Shown piece by piece: positions 1 through 13,080 of a DNA stretch of 64,000 nucleotides. The stretch covers positions 3,953,501 through 4,017,500 of the forward strand of contig NC_092016.1 in the NCBI RefSeq assembly GCF_042242105.1, in the 5' to 3' direction. Under the pieces are notes generated by a model. That model was given only the letters and a program-made list of their open reading frames with translations, was not told where the DNA came from and did no database searches. The position numbers and the translations under genes are program-made. The number at the start of each line of letters is the position of its first letter. Position 1 is the first letter of the stretch. The stretch is from Pempheris klunzingeri. Taxonomy: Eukaryota; Chordata; Actinopteri; Acropomatiformes; Pempheridae.

Positions 1-1322
1 AATCAAGCCAAAGCACGAAAAGAGAGAGACACGAGTCAAACCTCCCATCTAACCGAGCACACACAGACACATATGTACACAGGCACAGCTCCCCGTAGTC
101 CACAATCATTCAATCAAACAGGGAGCAGCATCAATGGGAGCTGCAGCCGAGGGTCCTCGGTGCAGTGCGCCTCCATCACCGCGTGATGTCGACAAACTCA
201 GCCAGAGATCCTCCTCACGCTACAACCCCCTCCCCTCTCCTCCCTTTCCCTCCCCTCTCCTCTCCTCTCCCCTCCTCCCCCGCCCTTAAAAAAGTATGCA
301 CTCCTGACTCCTGCAAGTTGCAGACCGCAGCAGACTCCCCCCCCCTTTTTTTTTTTCTTTTTCTCCCCCCAACAGTGAAGCCTTTGTCCGGCTCCCTCTG
401 ACAGTGACAGCCACAGAGCAGCATTAGTTACATGAGCTGAGCTTTCCTCACTTTAAAACATCAGCAAACTGCCTGCCGCAACAAGCTGAAGTCACACATG
501 GACACCTACAACTACCAGCACTGAGAATATCCCATGAAAATGACTTTTGAAGCTGATGCACACATAAAAAGACGCAGTTTCACGATATATCACGGTGTCA
601 AAGTGGTGCAACTCCAGAGGAAAACACCTGTTTTGCCACTTTTAAAAAAAAAAAACTTCACTTTCTTGCTGTTCACGTGCATCACATGCACAGGAGCGGG
701 TCATGTGGTGCCACGAGGACACCGGCTGGCTGCTGTCCGTGGTGCTGAACAGCTCCAGCTCCCACTGCTCCATCTGAACAGACTGATGCCGTCGTGCGCT
801 GCTTCGGCGGATATGCAGGTACAAAAGTTGGAGAACAAGCACGACTTGCAAAAACCCGGTTCCACGGAAGAGGAACACGACAGCGTGTCAGCCTGAAGTG
901 GCTGCAAACACGTGTTGACTGACGCAAGTCCGCTGCGGAAAGTTGTTTACAAGTGGAGAACTAAAGGCGCATTACCTCCAAGTTGAGCTTTGTCTATAAC
1001 AACTATACACGAATGAGGGACTGTCACGCTCCCCTCCTCCTCCTCCACCCCCCCACCCCCATCCCCTCTCTCTAGACACTCACATTTGCTTTATTGGCAC
1101 GACAGAGAGGAAACGTGTTGCCAAAGCAGAGAAACATATGAGAGATGCTACACACACACACACACGGATCACGGATGTCTCCGTCTCTTCTGGTTGTTAC
1201 TAGGCATCTCAGCAGAGCAGGCAGCCTAAAGCAGAGGATCCCCAACACGTGAACACTCCTACGCATTACCGCAGCTCGCTCTCTTTGAGTGTCTGCAAAA
1301 TCCCCTCCGTTGTTGTCAGTAT

Positions 1323-1323
<1 letters not shown>

Positions 1324-1367
<44 letters not shown>
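1324..1367. repeat. (CA)n microsatellite
   Basis: About 22 CA units in the left repeat-rich region. Confidence 0.95.
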
Positions 1368-1369
<2 letters not shown>

Positions 1370-2090
1370 CCCCCAAATCCTTCCTGAATACCGCTCCGTT
1401 GCTGTGTTTACAGCCTCCAGCCCGATCGCCCCTGCAGACAGCGACCCTTGCAAACCCCGGCATGCCCCGCGATGAACCCAAATAAAGTCGCCTTGGATGT
1501 CTCATGTGCAGCGAACAGGAGAGATGGTTAATCAGGAGCTCGAGTTTAAATATCTCTGAGTAGCGAAGAACCCACAGCTCTAAGGGAAATGTTCACACCA
1601 AACGCAGCGGTTCCCCCTTAAAAAAAAAAAAAGACCGACATCCTCACATAATTTAGATCATTGTGTCAAAGAGATGTGTGCAGACTATAGCAGCACTGAC
1701 TTCTCCCCGCCACTACATTCCTGCCCGGGAGAGAGCTACTCATCCTCAGATCACAAAATATCTCCGCATGGTCCACCTGCAAACTTCCCAGACTGCCACA
1801 GCGCGCTCTGAGTCCACAAAACACAAAAAAATCACTTACCTTTTTGATTTAGATTTGTTTTTTTCTCTCTTTTTAAAACTCTTTTTCAAAGAATGGCAGG
1901 CTGAGACAGAGAGAGGAGACAGAGAGGGAGAGAGAGAGAGAGTGGAAGCAGAGCAGCCTACAATCTGTGCTCCTGCGTCAAGATGGAAAAAGCAGGTCAG
2001 TCCGACGCGCGTCGCCTCTCTGGTCTGTCAGAGACTAAAATATTTTGATGTTGCCATTCAGGATTCTGTGAGCCGGCTCAAAGGAAAGGT

Positions 2091-2121
2091 TGGTTGGTTG
2101 GTTGGTTGGTTGGTTGGTTGG
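2091..2121. repeat. (TTGG)n microsatellite
   Basis: About eight copies of TTGG/GGTT, followed 60 bp later by G-runs. Confidence 0.9.
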
Positions 2122-2324
2122 TGCTGGGAGGGGTGAAAGGTTTGGGAGTGGATAGGAGGTGGTGGTGGTGGCTGGAGAGGAGGGGGGGTGGGGGGGGGGG
2201 GGTGGTGGTGGAGGAGAGTACACAGTTACAAATGTGAGCCAGCTGATAGAAAGAGCCCGCCAAATCAGGGGGACTTTACGCAATTGGGGAGGCGCGCTGC
2301 ACGATCCAGCTCACTGCATATACT

Positions 2325-2378
2325 GCCTCTCTCTTTCTCTCTCTCTCTCTCTCCGTCTGTGCACGTGTGTGTGTGTGT

Positions 2379-2410
<32 letters not shown>
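2325..2410. repeat. Compound (CT)n-(GT)n microsatellite
   Basis: A CT run followed after a short gap by a GT run with one GTGA interruption. Confidence 0.9.
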
Positions 2411-2825
2411 CAATGACTTCCAGACAGAGACGGAAAGCATGAATGGGGCAGGAGAGGCGCGACTGGGAGTCCGTGCTATTATCGGCGCAAAGCCACTGGG
2501 AAGAGAATAAATCAGGCACAATTAAAAAGGCACGAGGACCAAGGCGAAGCAAAAACAGCTCGAGGGATGGGATTGGGAATTCATTTAAAAAAAAAAAAAG
2601 AAGATGAAGAAGAAGAAGAAGAAATAACCACAAGGAGAGAGACATTCATGACAGAAGACAGGGAAGGGCTTTGGAAAAGTGTCTCGACGACCAGACCTGC
2701 AATCACCCCTCTCTCATCTCTCTCCCTCTCTCTCTGGGTGTTTGTCTCTCTATCTGTCTCTCCCCCTCTCTCTCCCCCTCTCTCTCCCTGGTCCTCTTCT
2801 CCAGCAGTGTGCTATTGACCTGCAT

Positions 2826-2833
2826 TGACGTCA
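2826..2833. promoter_or_regulatory. Palindromic CRE (TGACGTCA)
   Basis: A perfect cAMP-response-element palindrome with a second half-site-like GCGTCA seven bases on. It sits upstream (in the minus-strand sense) of the purine-rich stretch at 1-2800, which may be a promoter and leader of a gene off the left edge. Confidence 0.35.
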
Positions 2834-3319
2834 TTGCGTCATTAGGTTTCCCTTAGAAACACTGACTTTCAAAAATAGTATCAAATTAATTCAGCTGGCA
2901 AGGAGAGAGAGGTGGGGCTTAGGAGTGTTTGGGGTTTGGGGCGTTTGGGGTGAAGGGGGAGTGAAGGGGGTAGGTGTGGGTGAGGAGCCTGTTGTATTCT
3001 GAGATTTATTTATTTTATTTTTTTTTTTACCCCTCAAACAATCACTCACATCTCCTGGCACGACCACCATTTCCAAGCCTACTGGGGTAGAGAGCTGGAG
3101 CAGACACATCGATACCTGAAGCCGACAGACAAAGTGCTCAGTGTGGAGAGAGAACAATACCAGAATAACTCAAACTCAGAGTGAATCTCACATGTGCATA
3201 TCAGTGACTGTGGCCAAAGTAGGTGTATAAAGACGCAGACGATGACAACACAGTGACTGATGTATAAAAAATAAAAAGTAATAGCTTTGATAATCAGGTT
3301 AAACAGATCAGATGGGTTC

Positions 3320-3320
<1 letters not shown>

Positions 3321-3357
<37 letters not shown>
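3321..3357. repeat. (TC)n microsatellite
   Basis: About 18 pure TC units; a polypurine/polypyrimidine tract. Confidence 0.95.
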
Positions 3358-3359
<2 letters not shown>

Positions 3360-4825
3360 CTCTTCCGGTCTAAAAATATCCTCTAGCTGACTATGTTGAA
3401 AAGCTTTTTTCCCCATTTAACCTGCAGCTCTTAAAGCCAAGGAGCTAGAACACCACACGGACACAGACAGACAGACAGGCAGGCAGACAGGCAGCAGAGA
3501 GACAGGAGCTATAACTCCACAGGTTGTCGGTATGCTGGGTTCTTCTGGGATTTTCAGTTTGGATTAGCAGACCTATAATGACCACTTTGATTCTTACAAA
3601 CAGACTAATCAATATACAGAATCAGGCACGGCTCTTGATTTGGAGCGTGTTTGTACATTTTGGTGGAAACTTACACTGTTCAGGTGCTGAACATACCGGA
3701 AGGACTGGCTTTAGTTTCATACGCAGTCTAGAAGGAAGAGCTTTTAGATTCAGAGTTCACTGTTCTGTACTTGGGCTCCTTTTCAGGAGCTGTCCGCGGT
3801 GCTGAAACGTCAATACAAGCTGAAAACCTTCACGATTTTACTGCTTTTCCTTTTTTTACTAATTTATCCAGCCTGTCTCAACTCCACCCAACTCTCTCTT
3901 GCATATTTCCATGTTTTTTCCTGCCACAGAGCGACTAACTCTTCTTCCTACAACCCCCAGAAACCCCATTCCTGACCCCTCATACTGGCCCGTTCACATT
4001 CACTCCTCTGTTCTGCCTGCCTGATATCAGACCTTTGCCCCTTCAGGCCTTGAGTTTACACCTGAACATTTTACCTGTCAGTCTCTGAGTCGTACATCTG
4101 GGTTCAAGCCTGTTTCTCAGCGGAGCCATGATATATTTATATACGGCACCCTCCTGAAAACTACTGGAAAGAGCGGCCTCCATAAAAATAGCATTACAGC
4201 TTTAGTTTTGACAGACCTCTGTCTCATTTGCATCCCAGGGATATATCGTTAGTGATCATTGTTAATGGCCTAAGAAGTAAAATGGCAACACATCCACTTA
4301 TATCACCTATGAACTGCAATTTACATTACATTAAGAGCTATGGGAGAAAATATAGAACTGCACAATGAAAATCATGCATGTCCAAATTTGGGGAAAAAAA
4401 CCTAAAGGAACCCCGTAAAGGATTCCTTTACAGGTTCCCCTTGTTCTTAGGCTACACAGTTACAAAACCCACTTGATTATCAGACAATGGTATTGTTGCA
4501 AATGTCAGAGAAAATAGCTAAACACGTAAAGATAGAAAGAAGAAAACAGAAGCCACGTAGTTCTCTACTCTAACTTCTACTCACTAAATGGACTTTGCCG
4601 ATTGCTGCATTAGAGAAGAAGAAGAACTGTCTAAGTGGTTGAAAGAATCACTGCCCACAGCGTTTCAGTGTCCATTGAAGTAAACAAAATGTATGTGTGT
4701 TACATAAAGACAGAGCGTACATGAGTGTCTTTTCAAAGAGAATCACTGATTATTGTTTAACTTCTGTCAGGAGGTTAAAGTTCATGTGATCAGGTCGCTA
4801 CTCGATACCGACGGTCAGCACTCAC

Positions 4826-4905
4826 CCATCTGGTCTCTGTGTTTCCACTGAAGAATCTGGTTTAAAGTGCACGTGGTTCTGGTCCGACTCCGACCTTTGA
4901 CCTTC
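4826..4905 (-). other. Putative isolated 80-bp exon, minus strand
   Basis: On the minus strand a pyrimidine tract and acceptor (CTTTCTTCACCTTACAG) precede 80 bp, followed by a strong donor (CAGATGG|GTGAGTG). Two of the three frames are open. The first bases, AAGGTCAAAGGTCGG, also resemble a DR1 nuclear-receptor element with one mismatch. No protein family was recognised. It may be an exon of a non-coding RNA or of an unseen gene, or chance. Confidence 0.25.
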
Positions 4906-7176
4906 CTGTAAGGTGAAGAAAGCAAAAAGCATCAGCAGACAATTCTCCCTGTCTGCTGCCAGTTATTTTCAATTATGGCGAAGAAACTTTTTGCAGAATC
5001 GTGGGCTGTTACCTTTATATATCCACAATGTGTGAACAACATCAGTAATGTTTGCCTTTAATTTAATACGAGTCAGAGACATGTTGTTTTGGAAAATAGC
5101 TGCTGCACCTTCCTCCAAGAGACACATTGCCATTGATGCATGCATGGCTACGACACACACAAACACACCCGCCGTACATGCAGATGTTGGCTACTGATTT
5201 GGAACTTGTCCACCTGCTTATGAATTTTCACACTAGGATCCTTTGAAAAGTTGCCCAACCTACTTTAGTCACAGGACGGCCATTTGTTTTTGTTTTTTTT
5301 TTGCGATTGTGCAGAAATAAATTGAGCCTGTGTTTTTGTATGTGTGATATATGAGGAGAGAATGAGAGGAACATAGTGAAAAAGAGAGAAGAGACTGTGG
5401 CAAATATACTTCAGCACTGGGACAGAATTAGGCCTCGTGATTCATCCTCTTGAATTGAGAGACACACATTTCAAATGTCGTAGGATGTTCCATCTCACGT
5501 TCGAAAGCCATTTAGCACTACACCTTTCAGGCTTTTGCTGAGAATTGTCTGCCAAAAACACTAAAAAAAAAGGGTGCGAGTGCTGTTTGGGAGGTGGAAG
5601 TGAGCTGTGTGATCAACAACAGAGAGGAAATATGCTCTGTACAGACCCAATTACATGAACGCGCCACTAACCTGCTCTGGTTTTTGCAATTAAACCGATG
5701 GGTGCCTATCCGGGGGGTTCAAGCAAACATCTGGCCTGCTGAAGCGCCCTTGAGGAAGTCCTGCTACTTCAGGGAGGTTCTGTGGCTGCGGCTGACCTCC
5801 GACCTCTGCGAACGAAAGGAAAAGACGAGTTATCATCTGACAGAAATCAAAAAAGGGGGGAAACACAATAAGTGAGGAAAGAACGAGACAAACGGTGGCG
5901 AGAAAACAAGTGTTGTTGCAGGTACTGGCTGTGGGACTCAGAGATGTGTGATAGCAGGACAAGGCGGGGGACCCACATGGGGAGAAATGTATCATAGAAG
6001 ACGTCATTAGCACCAACAGAAGTCACGCAGCATTCAGGGGTCAGTGCCAAGGCTGACGACAGAGTTAGAGAGACAGAGAGAGATCCTGGGTGTGACTAAG
6101 ACACTCCGACCATGGAAAAACAGTGTGCTGTCCTCTTTCCCTCCTCCATAATAACATAAACACACGAGTCAGAAAGCCTGTTTGAGCGGAAATGTTAGTC
6201 TTGATAACGAAATGAAAACATCTCTCCCTCTGTACGGCCTATTGAGCTTCAACCCTCCGCCTCGTCCTTTTTTTTTAAGCATGTCAATACAATAATAATA
6301 CCTTCCAAAACATTTGCCTTGGGTGTATGATGGCCCCCGTCTTTTCCACTTGGATCTCTGCTTCTGTGTGTGTGTGTGTGTGTGTGTGTGTCTGTTGTAT
6401 ACACACAGGTCTTTTTAATTTGTTTGATGTCCCCTCCCATCTGCCTCGTGGCTTTCCATTCCGACTTGTAGGCTGCGTCTTTCTAGGAAACAGTGGGTGT
6501 TTTGGTCTGATGTTTACTATCGGGCCCCAGTAGACGAGGGCAAGCGTGCAGACCGAAGAGAAGGGATTCAAGGGATCCTTCGCTTTACGAATCCAACCAC
6601 CAGGGCCAAAAAAAATAAACTCCAGAGAAGGGAGCGATATTATTGTGGTAAAGTCTTGTCTTTGTGGATTTTACTTGGTTTAATGTGCGATTTTTTTTTT
6701 TTAATTGGCTTAATAAACAGGTGCCTCTACTGATCTGTTTAAAGAACTCCCAAAAGTAAAATATACACTAAAATAAGAAAATCTGAAAAGATCAATCAAA
6801 ACAGACAGACAGCAGCAATCCATGCTTCCTTAAGGTGTCATTTATTTACACATTTTTATCCACTTTGTTCTCTGGTTCAGTTTAACTGAATGTGATAATT
6901 AACAAAATACCTCCAACCAAAGCAGAATCAAAGAGAAGCTTGCAAAGGTTTCAGGTCCATGGGAGCCACGGCCAGGTTCACAATGTGAAACCATTTTTGT
7001 TGAGAGTGTGTACAGAGGGATGGCTGGCCAGGTTTTGTTTGAATTTCAAGCCCAGATTAAGGAACCCTGCGCCGTCTCCTCCCTCCCCTCCCCCTATTTA
7101 TTTTTCCATCTCTACTGCCTAAATGATGTCAATGGAAGCAGAGCTATAGTGCTATTTATAGAGCGCCCCCCCTACA

Positions 7177-7213
<37 letters not shown>

Positions 7214-7436
7214 ACCACTTACATACCCCCCCCCTCTCACATACACACACACCACCCATCCTCAGCATCACATGCTTGGTTGGGAGCTCTGCTGCACATA
7301 ATAAACCACCTCAAGAGAAGAATCCGCTTGAATCGAGCCGCTGAATATTTATGAACGGCTTTGTCACATGTGCGCCAGCGCGCACACGTTTGCGCGCACG
7401 CCCTGTGCCCCATAACCTCTGCTCGGCCCCTCTTTC

Positions 7437-7437
<1 letters not shown>

Positions 7438-7486
<49 letters not shown>
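7438..7486. repeat. (GT)n microsatellite, about 24 units
   Basis: The longest pure GT run in the window, following a CpG- and GCGC-rich patch at 7370-7405. Confidence 0.95.
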
Positions 7487-7489
<3 letters not shown>

Positions 7490-7673
7490 GTATGTGTTTG
7501 CTCTCCCTGCTTGGTTATTGCCCGTGCAGCCGTACTTCCCTCTGCAGGAGAAAAAAAAAAGAGAGAAAGAAAAAAAAAAAGCCCATTGAGAGGGACAGGA
7601 GCGATGCGCGCCCCCTGCGTTCTTATTCTTCTTTCTTCTGCTGCTGCTGCTCTTCATTCACTCATTTCGTGCA

Positions 7674-7701
7674 GTCATTCATTCATTCATTCATTCATTC
7701 A
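7674..7701. repeat. (CATT)n microsatellite
   Basis: About seven copies of CATT/ATTC. Confidence 0.9.
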
Positions 7702-7849
7702 TCACCTCCCCACTCACTCATTCACACAATTCCTCCCGCAGAGTCTGTGAATGGACGAACACATGGGATGAACGCGGGGAGCCACCTGTTCCACCAGAGC
7801 TGCTGCTTTGTTTGGAGTTTTATTTTTATTTTTTTATTATTATTATTCA

Positions 7850-7884
7850 TATATTTATATTTATATTTATATTTATATTTATAT
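7850..7884. repeat. (ATTTAT)n hexanucleotide array
   Basis: Nearly six copies of ATTTAT, following an ATT-rich stretch. It is not a telomere repeat. Confidence 0.85.
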
Positions 7885-8025
7885 ACAGTTGGAATCACCA
7901 CCAACTTGTGCTCGTGCGTGGAGGGAGGAGGGGAGGAAATCTAACATACCAAGTCTCAGGGGACACCAGAGTACACTGTGTTCCCTGGGTATGAGTTTTG
8001 GGAGCTCTATGCATAGACCAAATAA

Positions 8026-8047
8026 CCCCCCCCCCCCCCCCCCCCCC
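8026..8047 (+). repeat. C22 homopolymer run followed by (CT)n
   Basis: Twenty-two consecutive C followed by about nine CT units. The length may be affected by sequencing error. Confidence 0.85.
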
Positions 8048-8161
8048 TCTCTCTCTCTCTCTCCACGACTCGCTCTGTCTCTTGACATTCACATGCTAGA
8101 TTACGTAACATAGTGGGGGGGGGTCGGAGTTGAAAGCTGCAGGAGTGGTGGTGCTGGGGGG

Positions 8162-8162
<1 letters not shown>

Positions 8163-8192
<30 letters not shown>
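8163..8192. repeat. (GT)n microsatellite
   Basis: About 15 GT units, followed by GGT repeats and a G-run. Confidence 0.9.
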
Positions 8193-8193
<1 letters not shown>

Positions 8194-8730
8194 TGGTGGT
8201 GGTGATGGATGGGGGTGGGGGGGGGGGGGTGTTTAAAGTCTCCTTCCAACACAAATAAATTCACGGTTTGCTGCACAAGCGTCTTCGATTGAGAAGAACT
8301 CGTGAGGTCTGTTTTTTTTTTAGACTGCCTTCTATTTCTGAAAGGCGGCCGTGATAAAAATAAACCACCCCCCCACCACCACCTCCACCTCCACCACCAC
8401 ACCCCACCCCTCTCCCAAAATCCATCACCCACCCTCATCCACTCTTAGATTCAGAAAAGCTGAATTTCAAACCCGTCCTTCATCAGCGGAGCCGCGTAAA
8501 TATCCATCCGCAGGACGGCTGATCATCCTGGGGGGGTGGAGGGGGTGTGGGGGGGTCTAACGGTGCAAAAATACCCGACTAGAAATAGATTCAACCCTCG
8601 TGTCTGATTTCCAGAATCCCCCCCCCTCAGAGCTGATGTACACACACGTCTTCTGAGAGGCGGAGGAGACTATTTGTCATGTTTCTTCACTAAAGTGCCC
8701 TTTAACTGCATCTATTCCTTGTATGTTAAA

Positions 8731-8732
<2 letters not shown>

Positions 8733-8762
<30 letters not shown>
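8733..8762. repeat. (GT)n microsatellite
   Basis: About 15 pure GT units. Confidence 0.9.
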
Positions 8763-8764
<2 letters not shown>

Positions 8765-10948
8765 ATCGTCCGATGGGCAGAATGAAACCCGTCCGGCTCG
8801 GTGTTTACAGGGTGGGGGGGGATGGGGGGGGGCTGTGGACATAAACGGCGGTCACACGTGCAGAAGCCGCTTCCCTGCGCTCCTGCTGAAGTTGACATGT
8901 TAACACTCACTGGCTGCTATATTTAGCAGAGCCTCACAGTGCTGTTACTATTCCCAGCATTGTACATGAGGGGGCGGACGGTGCTGGGGTTTTTTTTTTT
9001 CTTTCTTTTTTTTTTTTTAGCCTATATAAAAAGGAAGAAAAAGATCCCTTTTTCACTACTGATTTACTTTTCCACGCACACCCCGGCCTGGTGTCTGCCT
9101 CTGATACTACACTGATACCAGGTGAAGTCCATTAAGGTTTTAAGAGTGAAGGGAAGAGCACTGATGGTGTGTAGCTGACCTTGACCTCTGACTTCTGTGT
9201 GGAGCAAACTGCATTTCATATTTCTAACTGGACATACTGGTGACATGATACTGTTAAATACACCCCATAATGGTCCTTTTCCAAAAACTTCAAATGCTGC
9301 TCTCACTCTTTGGAAATTGATCTGTCAGAAACATGCCAAGCTAATTTCTCCTGCGCTCCTTAAACTGCCCGACTCGTGTCTGGTGTGTTTTCAGCACCGG
9401 GGACAGTTCCCACCACAGCTCATCCACACACGCAGCTCCACAGTCATCCGTCACATACATTTACTTACATGTCTGCGGTCCAGGAGCCCTTTCAGCCTTT
9501 TCACAGCACGTCCTGGACGCTGAAGGAAAAACTTGAGTACATGGATGGATGTAAAGCAGAACTCATGGGAAGTTGGGAAAAGACAAGTTGGTGGAGCTGA
9601 GAAAAAAACACAGATGTACTTAGACATTAAGGGCCAATAATGAGATAATAATAACCAGCACCGACAGGAGTGAAGGGTGGCTGCTATCTCATCTACATCT
9701 CTGGCTAAGCGCCACACTGAAGCCCACAAATGTGACCATGTGCTCTGACTTCTCTATACACACATAATACACACATTTTAATTCCTGTGTGTACACTGGC
9801 AATAAAGTAATCTTCTCAAAAACTTGAAACATCATCACTATAACACGTCACAGTCCTGGTATGTGTTCACATACTTGGTGAGTAAAGACGATTCTGAAGC
9901 AATAAACACCGTGAGAGTAGCATCTCATCTCTTTTCCTATATAATGTTTCTAGACTAAAGACAGTGAGAATACAAGCGAGCAAAGAAGCAGCTCTTTATA
10001 GTGAATCTGAGTGGTCATTGTCATGGATAGTACTTAATAAGCAAAAATACTTTTTAATAGCAGCCCTTGTCTCTTAGCCGAGCTGCTTTAGGACAATCTG
10101 AGCCCCTTCTTCACTCACTCAGCTTGTTATTCTAATAACTAAATGGTAAAGAGAACTCACTCCTGTGTGTCACATATATTCCAGTTAGGAGCCTCCAGTA
10201 CATCAATTGTTCCTCTCTTTCTATAGGCCCCATTAATATGGATCATTTGTTATCTGAAAATGACCCTTTATATTGATTCCATGCAGCTTAACCATCACAA
10301 GTGCAGCTACTACTCATGTTGGCATTTGGCTGTGAAGCCTCAAACTGTATGTTCAGGTGCTGAACTTCTGCAAGAAGACACAAACACCAGGAGAACATTT
10401 CAGTCTGCTGCAGAGGTTGTGGGTCTGTTTTGTATCAGAAAACCAGGAATTTGAGCTTAAATCTGTCGTCACAGCGATGAATGCACTTAATGTTCCTGCA
10501 GGTCCAAAGGTGGAGCAGATGAAAACAGAAGGGCAGTTTACCAGAAACCCACCACACATATTTATTTGAATTGCAGCGACTAAATCAGCAGGTTAAGCTC
10601 ATTGTTTAACATTATTTGGACTGTTTAACTGTAGTTAATTTGCAGGAAACAGTCACCCATTCATGCAAAGTGCAGATCTGGCCTCATGTCTGCTGGGGTA
10701 CAGTATGAGGACCTTATTTCATCACCACCACCAACACCACCCTTCCCCAAAGGTTGGTAATAAAGTGAGGAAACCCATTGAGTTCCACCAAGTGCTTCAG
10801 GACTATTGATTTACCTTCACTTCTACTCTCACATGGACTCGTACAGTCGCTCCTTCCTTCTCTCTTTCTCTCTCTGAGGGTCGTCTTCGCTTCCTCTCCC
10901 GCTGCTGCCGCCCACTCCTCCTCCACCACTTGATTATTTTCAGCTCCG

Positions 10949-10950
<2 letters not shown>

Positions 10951-10992
<42 letters not shown>
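10951..10992. repeat. (GT)n microsatellite
   Basis: About 21 pure GT units. Confidence 0.95.
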
Positions 10993-10995
<3 letters not shown>

Positions 10996-12229
10996 CATGT
11001 GCCAGGCATTGGCTGGCTGACTGGCTGGTTTGGGAAATACCTGGTCACGATCAATGAGGAGAGGGTTTATCTTGGTTGCATACCGCCCTCTACTGTCCTG
11101 CAAAGAGAACTAAAACTTAGACCTTAAACGCACCATGAAGCCTGTGCCAAAGGATGTACAGTATCTCTGCAAAAAAAAAAACACACACACACACACACAC
11201 CAGCCTGCAGACCTGTTAGGATGAAAGAACAAATTAGTAAAAGATCAGAAGAACTCAAACAGGAGAGAGAAGTCACCCATTAAAAAGCCTCAGCTCACTG
11301 TGCTGCACCAGATTTACACATCTTACATCTCAAACAACCATCTCATGGTTTAGTTGTGATGCCTTCAGGGTTATTACAGCCTCCAGCACCCACTCAACAC
11401 AACATTTGACCAGTAACTGACAGATACTCCAGGCTCTTAACCACTAAATGTTTGGAAAATGAAAGGAAAATGTGTGGTGTGATGTAGGATGGGTTTTATT
11501 CCCCCTCTCTCTCTCTCTCTCTGTCCGGATCCCACTGTTTTACTCTGCGCGCCTTAACCCGAGCAGAAACACAAAGAGAGACAAAAAGACATCATGAAAG
11601 CTTTAAGTGACTCGTTCGGTGGGGATAAAAATAGATCTGGTTGCTTTGCAGGGAAAACCCTGGTCTGGATCGCCCTCTAGAGGAGAGACAGGAGAGTCTA
11701 AGGAAGGATGAGCTGCTGGTTTTATTCTCTGCAATAAGAAAAAAAAAGAAGCTACAAACAGTTTCCTAAAGAAACAACCAGGCACGAAAAAGATGCACAT
11801 TTCTATTAAATTTATATGTAATTCAGTGTTATTTCCTCAAATAGCACATTTTATATGCGGAGACATGTTTATCCCATTTAAAATGGAGATTGTATATTCT
11901 TATATATTTTCATCTGCATTTTTTTTTTTATTATTAGTTTACATCTACTTATTTAAATCAAACGACCTGTGCCTGATTAGCAGGCCTTATATTCAGGGGC
12001 TGAAGCATCACCCAAACAAAGACAAAGCCCTCATGCTGCGTTTGTGCCATTTCATTAATATATTACTTTTTTTTTTTTTTTTTTTTAAATCAATTGTTTA
12101 GAGGATTTATTTCTCAAAGTTGCTTCTCTGCAAAATGCTGCCACAGTCGATTCAGAAAAAAATTGAGAGTTTAAGCGCCCCTTCTCCTTTCAAAGCATCC
12201 GCCCACACACACCAGCACACACACGTGTC

Positions 12230-12850
12230 CTCACATGCAGACATGTAGCACCCACTGAGAGCTCCATCGACTCTTGGTTTGTGTCTTCTGTCGTCGTGAG
12301 GACCATGTTCGGGCCTTTAGGAGCACATGTGGACATTATTTCTGATTAGTTTATGGGTAAGTATTAGAATTAGACTGGGTTTAGGGGAGACTCAAGGCTC
12401 AAAGTGTGGACTAGTTTGAGTTAAATTGGGATTATAAACACAAGTTTAGGTAGATATTCAGCCTAATCTGCCTTTTAGGGGGAAACCTTAAAGTTAAGAT
12501 TGGGTAAATAAGGAATACATGCTTTCACATCCAATTATTGTTGAGTTAAATATTTCTATTTTTAATTTACAGATTTAGACCAATGAATAAAATAAACAAA
12601 TGAATATCAAACCTTTGCATCTCCAAGGGTCCGAGTTAAGCACAGAAAACTGAATGCAAAGTCTGAAAGAGTTTATGGTTAAAGGATTTTGATGCAGCTA
12701 AATGTTAATAAAACCCCATTAGAGGAACGTGAAGTTGTTGCAGAGTAACAACTGAGATTATGCTGTTAAGATCCAGGTTTACTTTATCTGACGTGGGATG
12801 AACGTCGTGGGTGGAAGGTCCTCACAAGTATCACAGCATAACGGGGGGGG
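12230..12850. repeat. Probable GTCCTCACAAG-type dispersed repeat
   Basis: The stretch is bounded by GTGTCCTCACATGCAGACAT and GGAAGGTCCTCACAAGTATC, with ACTGGGTTTAGGGGAGA-like T/G-rich sequence inside. A 19-G run follows. It resembles a frequent fish repeat that is often flanked by GT microsatellites. The family is uncertain. Confidence 0.4.
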
Positions 12851-12861
12851 GGGGGGGGGGG
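12843..12861 (+). repeat. G19 homopolymer run
   Basis: Nineteen consecutive G. Such runs can form G-quadruplexes and are prone to sequencing error, so the length is uncertain. Confidence 0.85.
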
Positions 12862-13049
12862 TCATGTGTAGGAAAATGTGCCCATGACTGAACATGCATA
12901 ACGGAGGCAGAGCCTTCAACACTAGGATGTGTAAAATAAAGTGTGTTCTAAACATGGCAGCAACTATTTATAGAGCCTTCAATTATTGAGAGCCAGATTC
13001 TACTCTTTTCTACTTCAAAGCAGACACACCCACCCCCAGCTCCTCTCAA

Positions 13050-13077
<28 letters not shown>
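13050..13077. repeat. (CA)n microsatellite
   Basis: About 13 CA units. Confidence 0.9.

Positions 13078-13080
<3 letters not shown>

Noticed and set aside
534-896. 120-codon plus-strand frame
   Set aside because: No family motif, runs through an A-homopolymer, and overlaps equally long frames on the other strand, so coding is unlikely.
1072-2645. Open frames translating to poly-(Val-Cys), poly-(His-Thr) or poly-(Ser-Leu)
   Set aside because: They are readings of GT/CA, CT and GA microsatellites with no protein-like composition or splice context.
5690-6016. Coding exon on the minus strand
   Set aside because: A good acceptor precedes part of it, but the frame stops soon and matches no protein family; kept only as part of the splice-signal observation.
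7850-7884. Interstitial telomere repeat
   Set aside because: The unit is ATTTAT, not TTAGGG.
7351-7944. 197-codon plus-strand frame
   Set aside because: Composed mainly of GT, CATT and ATTTAT repeats; not a gene.
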